A stretch of DNA of 64,000 bases from Sphingomonas xinjiangensis. Its GTDB lineage: Bacteria; Pseudomonadota; Alphaproteobacteria; Sphingomonadales; Sphingomonadaceae. Each line of letters starts with the position of its first letter. Within the stretch, counting starts at the first letter, position 1. The notes below the pieces were generated by a model. That model saw nothing but the letters and a program-made list of their open reading frames with translations, had not been told where the DNA came from and ran no database searches. A program made the position numbers and the translations under genes. The stretch is from the NCBI RefSeq assembly GCF_014199255.1, contig NZ_JACIJF010000010.1, positions 62,001 to 126,000 on the forward strand, read 5' to 3'. Of this stretch, positions 18,469 through 28,090 are shown in pieces.

Positions 18469-19905
18469 TCAACGCCGCTGGACCTGGACCACGCGGCCTG
18501 GCCCCGTCTGATCAGCCTCGGCGATCACGAGAAATCTCGCAGGCGCGGCCTTGTCGGGTGAAACGAGCTGGCGAATGGGGCCGACCGCGTTGACGATCGC
18601 CGATCCAGCCGGATTGGACATGAACCGGGCGAGAGGCTGGAGATCTCCAGTCCCATCCGGCCGCGCCGCAAGCGCAAGCACGTAGGGCCGCTTGGGCTGG
18701 AGCCCTGAAGCGGCAGCCTGCAGCACCTGCGTCAGTCCTTGGTCGAAGAGGGAAACGCTCGTAGCAGCGTCGCCACTGGCCGTCGTCAGGATCAGATGCG
18801 CCGCCGCGCCCGCCGCGCCTAGGGGCTCAAGCCCACTCCGCCCGTCTCCGTTCGGAACGGCACGCGGCACATAGCCAATGGCTTGGGGGGCCTGGCCAAT
18901 GGGCACCTCCGCCATCACCCGGTTCGTTGTCGTGTCGATCGCCGCCAGGGCGTCGGCGTTCTCGAGCCCGACGTAGATCCTGGTTCCATCGCCCGAAGGC
19001 CAGATGCCATGCGGCAGCTTTCCTACCGGTATCGTCGTCACCTGGGTGAAGTCGTCGGTCCGAAACACCTTCACCTGGTTGGTGCCGCCCACAGTGACAT
19101 ATGCGAACTGTCCAGCGGCCGTCCGCGCGAAGTTCACGTGGTTCGTAATGGGCCCCGTGTCGATCACCTTCAGGACGTTGAAAGGCGGCTTGGCCGAGAA
19201 GGCCACCGCCTTTCCCACGTCCTTCAAGGTGAACCAGACCTGCTTGCCGTCCGGAGTCGCCGCGATGTTCGGGCAGAATGGGCTCGGCTGGGCGACGGTG
19301 CCCACCCGCTTGCGCGAACGCACGTCGAAAACGGCAAGCTCGGGATTGAAGGAGGAGCAGATGTACGCGTAGCGACCATCGGGCGAGAAGATCGTCATCC
19401 CCGGTCCTCCCGGCGTGATGACCCGCGACTTCTCCTTGAAGGTCGTCGCGTCGATGACCGAGACGTAGTTCTCGCCACGCACGGTGACCCAGACTTCCTT
19501 GCCATCCGGCGTGAAGAATGCCTCATGGGGACTGCGCCCCACATAGGTCGTGTGCTTCACTGCATTGGTAGCCGTGTCGATGAACGTGACGGAATTTGAC
19601 CCGATGGAGACGACAGCCAGCTGCCGCCCGTCTGGAGAGAAGCCGAGCCCGTGCACGAGCACCTGCCCCTTGTAGAGGGGAGACATGTTCATCGGCTGCG
19701 GATCACCAAGCCGGATCACCCCGAGGAGCTGGTTCGTGGCAGGGTCGACGACCGAGACGGTGTTCGAAAACTGCTCTGCTGCATATACGCGGTCCCCGGC
19801 GGCAACCGGAGCGTCGGGCTTCGCCCAAGGCGCCTGCTGCGCGTTGGCCGCTCCGGCAATACCGACACCGAGCACGATTGAAAGCAGGCCTGTGGTGGCT
19901 TTCAC
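18469..19905 (-). CDS. Secreted YncE/YVTN-type beta-propeller protein
   Basis: A 478-residue protein with a signal peptide (GIAGAANAQ cleavage region) and seven or so YVTN blades, for example NTVSVVDPATNQLLGVI, NSVTFIDTATNAVKHTTYVGRSPHE, NYVSVIDATTFKEKSRVI and ADALAAIDTTTNRVMAEVPIGQ. A C-terminal part of about 120 residues (LILTTASGDAATSVSLFDQGLTQVLQ) lies outside the propeller. Its ATG overlaps the DUF305 stop by four bases, so the two are translationally coupled. In similar clusters such propellers accompany c-type cytochromes and periplasmic dehydrogenases. It is paralogous to 7981-9114. Confidence 0.88.
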   Translation of the reverse strand: MKATTGLLSIVLGVGIAGAANAQQAPWAKPDAPVAAGDRVYAAEQFSNTVSVVDPATNQLLGVIRLGDPQPMNMSPLYKGQVLVHGLGFSPDGRQLAVVSIGSNSVTFIDTATNAVKHTTYVGRSPHEAFFTPDGKEVWVTVRGENYVSVIDATTFKEKSRVITPGGPGMTIFSPDGRYAYICSSFNPELAVFDVRSRKRVGTVAQPSPFCPNIAATPDGKQVWFTLKDVGKAVAFSAKPPFNVLKVIDTGPITNHVNFARTAAGQFAYVTVGGTNQVKVFRTDDFTQVTTIPVGKLPHGIWPSGDGTRIYVGLENADALAAIDTTTNRVMAEVPIGQAPQAIGYVPRAVPNGDGRSGLEPLGAAGAAAHLILTTASGDAATSVSLFDQGLTQVLQAAASGLQPKRPYVLALAARPDGTGDLQPLARFMSNPAGSAIVNAVGPIRQLVSPDKAAPARFLVIAEADQTGPGRVVQVQRR

Positions 19906-20363
19906 TTCGTCTTCTCCTCATGTTGATGATGCATTCCGGTCATCTTCTTCCCGTTGGTCGGCGCGGGAGCAGAAGCTGGGAGCGACTTCCCGACCGCGAT
20001 GCGCATGGCCGCTATCTCTTGCTGCTGATCGATGATGATCTCCTGGGCTATCCGTCGGAGCTGCTCGTTCTTCCCGAAGCGGAGCTCCGCGATCGCCATG
20101 TCGATGGCGCCCTGGTGATGCGGCTCCATCATGGCGACGAAGTCTGCGTCGATGTCTCCCGACCTCTCGACTTCCATGGCGGACATCATCCGCCCCATGG
20201 CTGCATCCACCTCCTCGAAGAAGGACGCGCCATCGGATGCCACGGCGGCTGTCGCCAACAGAAGGGCCGAGGCTCCCGCGAACAAGGAGAGGCACCTCGC
20301 AATCGGGCGAGCACCTCCGAGGCTCGGACCGTCGCAAGACCCAGGCTGCACAATCTTCAGCAT
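19902..20363 (-). CDS. DUF305 domain-containing exported protein
   Basis: A 153-residue protein with a signal peptide (ASALLLATAAVAS) and one DUF305 helical domain. The family's histidine-rich core is present: FVAMMEPHHQGAIDMAIAEL, then NEQLRRIAQEIIIDQQQEI and a His tail (MHHQHEE), which suggests metal (often copper) binding in the periplasm. The start is ATG 20363, with AGGAAG upstream. It lies 59 bases after the triheme cytochrome gene and overlaps the propeller gene by four bases (ATGA). Confidence 0.9.
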   Translation of the reverse strand: MLKIVQPGSCDGPSLGGARPIARCLSLFAGASALLLATAAVASDGASFFEEVDAAMGRMMSAMEVERSGDIDADFVAMMEPHHQGAIDMAIAELRFGKNEQLRRIAQEIIIDQQQEIAAMRIAVGKSLPASAPAPTNGKKMTGMHHQHEEKTK

Positions 20364-20422
20364 GTTCTGACTTCCTTGTTGGATCGACGAAAGACGTGCA
20401 CTGGGCCGGGAGGCGTGTTCTC

Positions 20423-21799
20423 TCATTCCTGCCGCAGGTGGCCGACCTCCTCGGCCGTGATCTTCGACGGCTTGGAGCCAAAACGCGCGGTCACGTAGTT
20501 GGCGACTTCCGCGATCTCCTGATCGGTGTAACTGTGCCGGAAGGCAGGCATGAAGCGCCGCGGGTTCCCCGGCTTGCCGGCGCCATTGAGCATCATGAGC
20601 GCCACATTGGCCGCAGTCGCGTCGTTGACCGCCCGATTGCCCGTAAGCTGCGCCTCCCCGACCATGGCGCCTCGACCACTCCAGGTATGGCAGCCCGAGC
20701 ACGCGTCAGCGAAGATGCGGGCTCCGTTGGACTTGTAGCCTGCCCCAGCCGTGGGGCGCGAAGGCGCGGCGGCAGCGACCTTTGGCGTGGTGGCAGTCGT
20801 GCGGCCCGGGACGGTGCGGAGGTATTCCGCGATCGCAGCGATGTCGCTCCGGGTGAGCTTGCTCAGACTGAGCTCCACCGCCTCCGCCATCGGCCCCGAA
20901 GCCACCCCGCGGCCGGGCGCATGACCGGTCTTGAGGTAGGCGATCACTTCCTCCGGCTTCCACCGCCCGATGCCGCTGCTTGGATCGCTGGTGATATTGT
21001 AGGCGTTCCAGCCTTCCGCGACGCCGCCGGCAAACTTTCGGCGCGTGTCCATCGCTTGAGCGAGGTTGCGTGGAGTGTGGCACTCGCCGCAGTGGGTTGG
21101 ACCTTCGACCAGGTATGCGCCTCGGTTCCATTCGGCGCTGCGCTCCGCGATAGGCTGGAAGGGCTTGCCCGGATTGAAGAAGGCGCCCCAGAAGCTCATC
21201 AGCCAACGCTGATTGTATGGGAAGCTGAACGTGTTTGGCTGATTGGCCATCTTCACGGCCGGAACTGTTGCGAGGTAGCGCCGGATCGCGAGCACGTCCT
21301 CGTCCGGCATCAGACTATACGAGGCGTAGGGAAACGCCGGATAAAGGCGCGTTCCATCACGGGAGATGCCCTTATGCACGGCCCGCAGGAACTCCGCATC
21401 GGTCCACTCCCCGATGCCGGTTTCTCGGTCAGGAGTGATGTTGGGCGTGAAGAGCGTGCCGAACGGCAACTTGAAGGGCCGTCCACCTGCGAACGGCTGA
21501 CCACCCTTCGCGGTGTGGCACGCCATGCAGTCAGCTGCCTCGGTGAGATACTTCCCCTTCGCGAGCTGACTGGCTCCGTCGAGTTCCTTGGGAACGCCTG
21601 TCGGTATTCGCCCCGCGAACTCCGACAATGCGACCTCGTGGCCGCCCGCGAACGCGAGCGGGGCCGGAAGAACCAGGATGCGCCAAGCCACGACGGCTCC
21701 GAAGACCGCGAGCGACGCCATGAAGGCGAGCAGATAGGTCCGCTTGCCGCGCGTCACCGGCGATCTCTCCAACTGATGCGTTCCACGAGGCGCTCCCAA
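20423..21799 (-). CDS. Membrane-anchored triheme cytochrome c (dehydrogenase electron-acceptor subunit)
   Basis: A 458-residue protein with an N-terminal membrane anchor (TYLLAFMASLAVFGAVVAW) and three CxxCH heme sites: CMACH near residue 92, CGECH near 233 and CSGCH near 368. This three-domain layout matches the cytochrome subunit of membrane-bound alcohol, gluconate and molybdenum-containing aldehyde dehydrogenases, which passes electrons to ubiquinol oxidase or another cytochrome. It is divergent from the two molybdenum hydroxylase genes at 22022-24618, so they very probably form one periplasm-facing enzyme complex. Shared palindromes lie in the 222-base divergent spacer. Confidence 0.93.
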   Translation of the reverse strand: MGAPRGTHQLERSPVTRGKRTYLLAFMASLAVFGAVVAWRILVLPAPLAFAGGHEVALSEFAGRIPTGVPKELDGASQLAKGKYLTEAADCMACHTAKGGQPFAGGRPFKLPFGTLFTPNITPDRETGIGEWTDAEFLRAVHKGISRDGTRLYPAFPYASYSLMPDEDVLAIRRYLATVPAVKMANQPNTFSFPYNQRWLMSFWGAFFNPGKPFQPIAERSAEWNRGAYLVEGPTHCGECHTPRNLAQAMDTRRKFAGGVAEGWNAYNITSDPSSGIGRWKPEEVIAYLKTGHAPGRGVASGPMAEAVELSLSKLTRSDIAAIAEYLRTVPGRTTATTPKVAAAAPSRPTAGAGYKSNGARIFADACSGCHTWSGRGAMVGEAQLTGNRAVNDATAANVALMMLNGAGKPGNPRRFMPAFRHSYTDQEIAEVANYVTARFGSKPSKITAEEVGHLRQE

Positions 21800-21845
21800 A
21801 TCGGTCTCGCCTCGGAGCTAGGCTGCAGTTGGAGCCTCGGCACTT

Positions 21846-21857
21846 ATACGCGCGTCT
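21846..21857. promoter_or_regulatory. Variant palindrome (ATAC-GCGC-GTCT)
   Basis: One-mismatch copy 47-58 bases upstream of the cytochrome c start (21799), in the divergent spacer. Inferred operator for the minus-strand unit. Confidence 0.4.
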
Positions 21858-21914
21858 AATCGCATCCCTCTGTTGGGGGATTGTCGCCCGTTTCCCATCG
21901 GGCGGCTCCAAAAG

Positions 21915-21926
21915 ATACTCGCGTAT
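21915..21926. promoter_or_regulatory. ATAC-N4-GTAT palindrome (site 3)
   Basis: Sequence ATAC TCGC GTAT, 96-107 bases upstream of the ATG at 22022 of the molybdenum hydroxylase small subunit. It is the second site of the cytochrome/hydroxylase divergent spacer. Operator role inferred. Confidence 0.6.
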
Positions 21927-22021
21927 GATTGCCCGGCAGGCGCCCAGGTGATTTCTGCAGCTGAAGGCGGAGGTGCGAGCCAAGACGCTACGCATCGGTC
22001 GCGCAAGTGGCAGAGGTCCAT

Positions 22022-22489
22022 ATGGCCGAGTTCGAGTTGAACGGAAAAGCAGTGTCTGTGGAGGTTGACGCCGGGACGCCCCTGCTCTGGGTGTTGCGTG
22101 ACGACCTCGGACTTACAGGAACCAAGTATGGCTGCGGCATCGCCCAATGCGGAGCCTGCACGGTCCACATGAACGGGGAAGCGACCCGATCATGCCTCCT
22201 CCCCATTGAAGATGTGCACGGCGCACGCGTTACGACGATCGAGGGCCTCGGCCAGGGGGGCCTGCACCCGGTCCAGGAACTCTGGCTCAAGCACCAGGTC
22301 CCCCAGTGCGGCTACTGCCAGTCCGGAATGATCATGGCCGCTGCCGCTCTCTTGTCTGAAAACCCGAATCCCAGTGACGAGGACATCATGGCCCGCATGA
22401 CCAACATCTGCCGATGCGGAACATATTCCCGGGTCCGAGCCGCCCTTGAGGAAGCTCGAGGGGGCAATCGCATGGGAGCTCCGGCATGA
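22022..22489 (+). CDS. Molybdenum hydroxylase, [2Fe-2S] small subunit (IorA-like)
   Basis: A 155-residue two-cluster iron-sulfur subunit. The plant-type cluster ligands are in [16 protein letters not shown] and the following Cys (TRSC); the second cluster is CGYCQSG ... [13 protein letters not shown]. It carries electrons from the molybdenum site of the large subunit (start overlaps by four bases) to the cytochrome encoded divergently. The start at ATG 22022 (MAEFELNG) is preferred to an in-frame one at 22007 because GGCAGAGG precedes it and homologues begin here. There is no FAD subunit, as in isoquinoline oxidoreductase and bacterial aldehyde dehydrogenases that use cytochromes. Confidence 0.95.
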   Translation: MAEFELNGKAVSVEVDAGTPLLWVLRDDLGLTGTKYGCGIAQCGACTVHMNGEATRSCLLPIEDVHGARVTTIEGLGQGGLHPVQELWLKHQVPQCGYCQSGMIMAAAALLSENPNPSDEDIMARMTNICRCGTYSRVRAALEEARGGNRMGAPA

Positions 22490-24618
22490 ACGAGCTGACC
22501 ACCAGCAGGCGCTTGTTCCTGCAAGCCTCCGGCGCCGGTGCGTTCGTGCTTGCCTTCCCGGTGCTTGCGGAGGGAACCCGGCGCGGCGGAGAAGGATACC
22601 GCACCGCATACCTGAAGATCACGCCCGACGACGAGGTGATCGTGATCTCGCCCCTGGCCGAGATCGGCCAGGGAACCTCCACGGCGCTTTCGATGGTGAT
22701 CGGCGACACCCTCGATGCCGACTGGGGCCGCATTCTCGTGGAGCTCGCCTCCGTAGATCCCGCCTACAACAGCCCCATCCTATTCCAACAGCTGACCGGC
22801 GCCAGCACCGGCACGTCCGGGTTCAACGGTATCTTCAGAAAGGCGGGCGCCACTGCCAGGACGATGCTGCTCCAAGCCGCAGCCCGCAGATGGAACGTGC
22901 CCGTCGAACAGGTGCAGACGCAGGCAGGCCGTATCATTGGACCCCGGCTTGGGATGGACGTTCGATACGGGGAACTTGCCTCGACCATCAGCCTCATGCC
23001 TGTCCCCGAGAAGATCATCGAGCGCACCGATGCCCGTCCTCGCTTCGAAGGCGCCCGGATCACGCGGATCGATCTCCCCTCGAAGGTTGATGGCTCGGCG
23101 CAGTACGCGGTGGATCTGCGGCTTCCTGGGATGCTCTACGCCGCCGTCGCCGCCGCCCCGGTTTTCGGTGGAAAGCTGAAGTCGGATCAGCGCGCTGAGG
23201 TGCTGAAGCGCAAGGGAGTCCGAGGGATCGTCGATCTCCCGAACGGCGTCGCCGTCGTCGCAGAGCGCTGGTGGACCGCCCGCACCGCGCTGGATGCACT
23301 CCAGCCCGAGTGGGCCGAAACCCCGCACGACTCCGTGAACGACGCGTCCATCATGGCTCAGTTTGAACGCGACTTCGCTGCGCAACCCGGAGTCGTGGTC
23401 GAGCAGCGGGGGAGTCCCGAGCAGATGATGGGAAAGGCCCACAAGGTCATCACCGGGCGCTATCAGGTGCCGTTCCTCGCCCATGCGACGATGGAGCCGA
23501 TGTCCTGCGTCGCCCGCGTCGAGAGAGGGCGCGGCGAAATCTGGCTTGGTTCGCAGCATCCGGCGAACGCCCGTGCCGCGGCAGCCAAGGTGCTAGGGGT
23601 GCCGGATGACCGCGTCACCTACCATCCCCTGATCGCCGGCGGCGGGTTCGGGCGGCGTCAGGAGACGGACATGGTGCAGCAGGCGATGATGGCCGCGAAG
23701 CAGTTCTCTCCTCGGCCGGTGAAGCTGATCTGGACACGCGAGGAGGACGTTTCGCACGACTTCTATCGGCCCGCCGGGATCTCCGAGATCAAGGTCGGGA
23801 TCACCGGATCGGAGATCGTCGCATACAGCCATCGGCAGGTGACCCCCTCGATTCTGGCGCGCATGTATCCAGTCGCCATGAAGGAGTTCGACAGCGTCGT
23901 GACGGACGCGGTGGTGCCTCCCTACGAATTCCAGCACGTGGACGCGAGATGGGTGCGCAGCGAGACACATGTTCCCGCCGGGATGTGGCGCTCCGTCGGC
24001 GCCTCCCAGACGGTGTTCGCCATCGAGAGCTTCATCGACGAGATCGCTGCGGAGATCGGCATCGACGAGTTGGCTCTACGCCGCAAGCTCCTGGCCAAGA
24101 CGCCTCGAGCGCTCGCCGCATTGGACAAGCTCGTGGAGATCAGCGGGTGGCCTGGCCCGACTTCCTCGGGCAGCGCGATCGGCATCGGCCTCAGTCACAA
24201 GTGGCAGGACTGCCTAGTGGCGCAGTCGGCACAGGTCGCGATACGTGATGGCCGCCTCATCGTCGAACGCATCTGCACCGTCGCGGACCCTGGGCGGGCC
24301 GTGAACCGCGACGCCGTCATTGCGCAGATGGAGGGTGCTGCCATCTGGGGACTCTCCTCGGCGCTGTTCGGACAAATCACCATCGCGAACGGCTGCGTGT
24401 CTGAAAGCAACTTTCACGACTATCGGGTGGTGCGGCTATCGGAGACGCCGATCCTCGACACCGTCATAATCGAAGGCGGAGACCCCATCGAAGGCACCGG
24501 CGAGGGAGGCTCGCCAAACGTCGCGCCTGCGATCTGCAACGCGATCTACAAACTCACCGGCAAGCGTATCCGCCGCTTGCCCATCATGACTCAGTTTATG
24601 GAACAGGAGGACCGTTAG
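22486..24618 (+). CDS. Molybdenum hydroxylase, molybdopterin-binding large subunit (IorB-like)
   Basis: A 710-residue xanthine-dehydrogenase-superfamily subunit. An N-terminal signal region ([21 protein letters not shown]) suggests Tat export with a twin-Arg-like SRR motif. Molybdopterin-binding marks are [33 protein letters not shown] and the C-terminal [19 protein letters not shown], which holds the catalytic Glu. The arrangement (small subunit, large subunit, triheme cytochrome, no FAD subunit) matches isoquinoline 1-oxidoreductase and periplasmic aldehyde dehydrogenases. The exact substrate, an N-heterocycle or an aldehyde, cannot be decided. The start overlaps the small-subunit stop (ATGA). 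Confidence 0.94.
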   Translation: MNELTTSRRLFLQASGAGAFVLAFPVLAEGTRRGGEGYRTAYLKITPDDEVIVISPLAEIGQGTSTALSMVIGDTLDADWGRILVELASVDPAYNSPILFQQLTGASTGTSGFNGIFRKAGATARTMLLQAAARRWNVPVEQVQTQAGRIIGPRLGMDVRYGELASTISLMPVPEKIIERTDARPRFEGARITRIDLPSKVDGSAQYAVDLRLPGMLYAAVAAAPVFGGKLKSDQRAEVLKRKGVRGIVDLPNGVAVVAERWWTARTALDALQPEWAETPHDSVNDASIMAQFERDFAAQPGVVVEQRGSPEQMMGKAHKVITGRYQVPFLAHATMEPMSCVARVERGRGEIWLGSQHPANARAAAAKVLGVPDDRVTYHPLIAGGGFGRRQETDMVQQAMMAAKQFSPRPVKLIWTREEDVSHDFYRPAGISEIKVGITGSEIVAYSHRQVTPSILARMYPVAMKEFDSVVTDAVVPPYEFQHVDARWVRSETHVPAGMWRSVGASQTVFAIESFIDEIAAEIGIDELALRRKLLAKTPRALAALDKLVEISGWPGPTSSGSAIGIGLSHKWQDCLVAQSAQVAIRDGRLIVERICTVADPGRAVNRDAVIAQMEGAAIWGLSSALFGQITIANGCVSESNFHDYRVVRLSETPILDTVIIEGGDPIEGTGEGGSPNVAPAICNAIYKLTGKRIRRLPIMTQFMEQEDR

Positions 24619-24649
24619 GGGACAAGCGGCATTGTTCCGGCAGAACCGA

Positions 24650-27600
24650 TCAACGAGAAGCGGCCCTCACTCGGGTAAGCCCCCGATTGGCGCGGCGACC
24701 GCGCAGATAGGCGAGACGGGCGGGGACCTGAAGGGTGATCGAGGTCCCCGAGCCCAAAGTGCTCCGGATGTTAAGCTCGCCTCCGATGCGACGTGCCCGC
24801 TCGACCATTCCCGGAAGACCGAAGTGACCTTCCCGGCGGCCCGCAGCCAGGACTTCCCTGGCGACGCCGACCCCATCATCCTCAACCCGCACTGAGAAGC
24901 GGTCCGCCCGAAAGTTCAAGGTCACTTGTATAGTCGAGGCGCTTGCATGCCGTGACGCATTCAGGATCGCTTCGCGCGATATCTTCATTGCCTCCTCCAT
25001 CACCAACGGCTCAAGCAGACGCTCATCCCCATCGATCTGGAGGAACGGCGTCGGTCCGGCTGGAAGACTGGCGATGAACTCGTCCAGTTGGCGCGGAAGC
25101 CCGACGATCCGCGCGCTCCGAAGTCCCGCGACCTGCTCGCGCCCCTCCACGACCGCCGCCTCAGCCTGATCCAGGGCCTCGTCGATCTCCCTTCTGGTGG
25201 ACGCGTCGAGGCCCGGCCGAAGGGCAAGCCCGTGGAAACGGATCATCAATCCTTGAATGCTCTGCAGGAGCGTGTCGTGCAGATCTCGAGCAATCTGCTC
25301 CCGCTCGGCCAATCTGGCCTCCATCTGCGCCCGAATGCGGCGGGTGAGGTATCGAAGGCGGGCGGAATAGAGGCCCACCAAGAGGCCGCCGGCGGCCACC
25401 GCGCATAGGACCAGGAACAGGCGGCTCTGCACGAACGTCGGGGGAATGTGTATCCTCGTCGCGGCTCCGGCACGGTTCCATGTCCCGTCATTGTTCGCGG
25501 CGATCACATGGAAGCGATATGTGCCGGGGCCAAGTCTGGTATAGAACGCCTGCCGGCGCGTTCCCGGATCCACCCAGCCCTCGTCGATGCCCTCAAGACG
25601 GTAGCGGAACTGATTGCGCCCCGGCACTGCAAGGCTGAGCGCGGTATAGCTGATCGTCAGGCTTGTCGTCCCCGTGGGCAGAGAGGCGTTCGCAGGATCC
25701 CGGATGTTCAAGGGTCCCGCAGACAGCCCGGTGATCGAGACCACCGGCGGCACCTTGTTAGGGACGAGCTGCGACGGGTCCAGGCTGTATAAGCCGGAGC
25801 GGCTCAGAATCCAAAGGCGCCCGTCGCCTCCTACCGCCATCTGCGTCCCTCGGACGCCGAAGTGCTGCGGACCGCTGGCAAGACCGTCACGGCTGTCGAA
25901 CGTCTCCGCCGCCACCGGCGAGCCAGGGTTGTCGAAGGCTCGATTGAGCTCCGCAGTCCTAACTCGCACCAGACCCGTCATGCCTAACAGCCAAGTCTCT
26001 CCGGAAATGGTCTGCACCGCGTCCCTGAGCCGGGCCGCCCATGGATATCGCTTCGACTCCAGAGTGGAGACGACTCCATTGCGAACGCGCGCTAGCCCAG
26101 TCGTGCCGTTCACCAGCACGTAGTCGAGTCCCCGGCTGATGCCGTTGACGTAGCCGATGCCTACGCGTGCGGCGCTCAAGCTACGCGCGGAGTTCCCGAC
26201 TATGATGCCAAAACGGGTCCCCCGAACATTAAACACGACCTCCCTCTCGGGGCCGGTGACGATCTCCTCGGTGCCCTTCCCGCCCATGCGGTCGCTCGGC
26301 AGACCATGCCAGCCGTTCGCGTCGTGCCAACGCAGCGCGCCTTCGCCCGTCAGCCACAATCTTCCCTGAGCATCTTCAACGCAGGCGTGGATCGGCCCGG
26401 GCGGCCCGGGGATTGTGATCCTGTTCTCGCCGCGATCACCAAGACGGACGGCGCGGTCGGTGTAGCCAAGCCAGACCGATCCGCCTCGCGCGGGGCAGAT
26501 GACCTGCAATTCTCCCCTGACAGCGTATCGAAGCCTTGGGCGATCGCCAGACCTTACCTCGTAGATCCCGTCAGCACTGCTGAGGTAGACCGTTCCGTCC
26601 TCGGCTCGGGCAATCAACATGGCTCCCCGCGGATTCACGCGAACGTCTGACTCGCGCACGATCTCGACCGGTCGGAATCTATCCAAGCCCTGTTCCGTGC
26701 CGACCCATATGCTTCCCTCGCGATCGACGAGAAGCGCGTTGGACAAATCAGATGTAAGTCCGTCAGCCGACCTGAAGGTCTCTAAAGGACCTAGGCCAGA
26801 GCCCTTCCGAGCGCGCGCGTGGAATACTCCTCCGGCCCGAGACGTGCCCCAAAGGGCGTTGCGGTGATCGAACCGCACGGTCGGGTAGACCAAGTTAGGT
26901 GGCGCTGGAAGAACCGTTGGCCCGAGCACCCCCCCGGTGCCGTTCACGACCCGCCTCGTTCCTTCCGTGTCCGACAGCCAGAGTGCGCCCTTCCTATCGC
27001 TCGCAACGGAGGCGTATCGACCCTTAGAAGGAAGGGTGGCGAACCGCTTTGCGCCGGGAGAAAGCCAGATGGCATGGCTGCTAAGATCTCTCGGGTCCCA
27101 AAGGCCGAACCAAAGCGTCCCGTTCGGCGCGGAATAGCCGTTGAACAGAGCGCCGAACGGCAGGGAGTAGCGCTGCTCGACGCTCTCCCATGATCCATTG
27201 CGATGCCGCCAGAGCCGGTTCTCCCAGCCGCCCCAGTTCGCCCAGATCTCCCCATTCTGGCCCGGCATGATGCTCAGAATGATGGGGGGAGGATCGGGCA
27301 TCGCGGTATCCACCAGCTTGCCCTGCCGAAAAACCGCGACCCCCGCCCCCTGGTCATATCCGATCCAGAGATGCCCCCTCGCGTCAACGGCGAGAGCTCG
27401 CGGAGCGCTCCCGAGCTGCGCCTGAGCACGTAGCGGACCTATCCGCTCAAAGCGCACGCCATCGAAACGGAAGAGGCCATCCTGACTCGCGATCCAGAGA
27501 TAACCATCCGGCGTCTGCGCCAACGCCCTGATGCCATCGGGAGCCCCTTCATCCCGGGTCCAGGACGTGTGCTTGTATCGCGCGAGATCGGGTGTTTCGG

Positions 27601-27703
27601 CCCATACGGCAGCAGGAGGGCTTACGAACACAATCGCGAGCAGCTTGAGCGACCCTTTGATTGCCCAATATGCTCGGCGCGAGGCTACGCACGCTCGATT
27701 CAT
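24650..27703 (-). CDS. Hybrid-type propeller sensor histidine kinase (two-component propeller, Y_Y_Y, HisKA_3)
   Basis: A very large kinase of about 1017 residues. A signal/anchor segment (LLAIVFVSPPAAVWA) is followed by a periplasmic two-component-regulator propeller (repeats such as DGIRALAQTPDGYLWIASQDGL and ALAVDARGHLWIGYDQG), a Y_Y_Y domain (FRYRLEGIDEGWVDPGTRR), a membrane helix near residue 770 (FLVLCAVAAGGLLVGLY), a HisKA_3 dimerisation domain with the His near 813 (REQIARDLHDTLLQSIQGL) and a HATPase_c domain (EDDGVGV, HFGLPGMVERARRIGG). The architecture senses periplasmic ligands and signals to NarL/LuxR regulators, such as the one at 35340. ATG 27703 is preferred to GTG 27721. A perfect palindrome lies upstream. 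Confidence 0.93.
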   Translation of the reverse strand: MNRACVASRRAYWAIKGSLKLLAIVFVSPPAAVWAETPDLARYKHTSWTRDEGAPDGIRALAQTPDGYLWIASQDGLFRFDGVRFERIGPLRAQAQLGSAPRALAVDARGHLWIGYDQGAGVAVFRQGKLVDTAMPDPPPIILSIMPGQNGEIWANWGGWENRLWRHRNGSWESVEQRYSLPFGALFNGYSAPNGTLWFGLWDPRDLSSHAIWLSPGAKRFATLPSKGRYASVASDRKGALWLSDTEGTRRVVNGTGGVLGPTVLPAPPNLVYPTVRFDHRNALWGTSRAGGVFHARARKGSGLGPLETFRSADGLTSDLSNALLVDREGSIWVGTEQGLDRFRPVEIVRESDVRVNPRGAMLIARAEDGTVYLSSADGIYEVRSGDRPRLRYAVRGELQVICPARGGSVWLGYTDRAVRLGDRGENRITIPGPPGPIHACVEDAQGRLWLTGEGALRWHDANGWHGLPSDRMGGKGTEEIVTGPEREVVFNVRGTRFGIIVGNSARSLSAARVGIGYVNGISRGLDYVLVNGTTGLARVRNGVVSTLESKRYPWAARLRDAVQTISGETWLLGMTGLVRVRTAELNRAFDNPGSPVAAETFDSRDGLASGPQHFGVRGTQMAVGGDGRLWILSRSGLYSLDPSQLVPNKVPPVVSITGLSAGPLNIRDPANASLPTGTTSLTISYTALSLAVPGRNQFRYRLEGIDEGWVDPGTRRQAFYTRLGPGTYRFHVIAANNDGTWNRAGAATRIHIPPTFVQSRLFLVLCAVAAGGLLVGLYSARLRYLTRRIRAQMEARLAEREQIARDLHDTLLQSIQGLMIRFHGLALRPGLDASTRREIDEALDQAEAAVVEGREQVAGLRSARIVGLPRQLDEFIASLPAGPTPFLQIDGDERLLEPLVMEEAMKISREAILNASRHASASTIQVTLNFRADRFSVRVEDDGVGVAREVLAAGRREGHFGLPGMVERARRIGGELNIRSTLGSGTSITLQVPARLAYLRGRRANRGLTRVRAASR

Positions 27704-27781
27704 CACCCCATCTTCCGCCACTCACAACGCCAACCTCGGCTGAATCGAGTGTATCGCCTATACCGAGGCACATCGAGACTC

Positions 27782-27793
27782 ATACACGCGTAT
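27782..27793. promoter_or_regulatory. ATAC-N4-GTAT palindrome (site 4)
   Basis: Sequence ATAC ACGC GTAT, about 79 bases upstream of the sensor-kinase ATG (27703). If the palindrome is bound by this kinase's own cognate regulator, the site would give feedback control. The outward repeat GTAT-CGCCT-ATAC lies 19 bases nearer the gene. Inferred. Confidence 0.6.
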
Positions 27794-27904
27794 AGTCCGC
27801 TGAACTGCTGCGCGCGTTGCTAGCGCTTGAGCACCATGCTTTGAGCCGAACCCCTTCATCGTGCTAAGAAGCTGAACGGCCATGTTGCTGCAGCTCGGCC
27901 CGTG

Positions 27905-27936
27905 GAGCGGGCCGGAGGGGGGGATCCGGCCCGCTC
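27905..27936. terminator. 12-bp perfect hairpin (terminator-like, no T tract)
   Basis: GAGCGGGCCGGA at 27905-27916 pairs with TCCGGCCCGCTC at 27925-27936 across an 8-base loop. No run of T follows on either strand, so it may be a Rho-assisted terminator or structured RNA end. It lies beyond the GFA stop (28091) and could end that minus-strand transcript. Confidence 0.5.
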
Positions 27937-28090
27937 GGCATGTCGGCGGGGACTTCCCGACACGCAGTTACCGGGCGCTGGGCGTCGCATAACCCGGTAA
28001 TTGCTAGGTATCCGGCTCAAGCAGAGGAAACGATCCTACCTGAGGCAGATTGCATCATCCTCAAGTATGCGAACCTGCAGGCAAGCCAAA

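Larger units (their letters stand above)
27722..28090. other. Intergenic region with operator and hairpin
   Basis: About 370 bases without a supportable gene. It contains an outward inverted repeat GTAT-N5-ATAC at 27751-27763, the perfect palindrome at 27782 and a strong hairpin at 27905-27936, listed separately. Confidence 0.5.
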
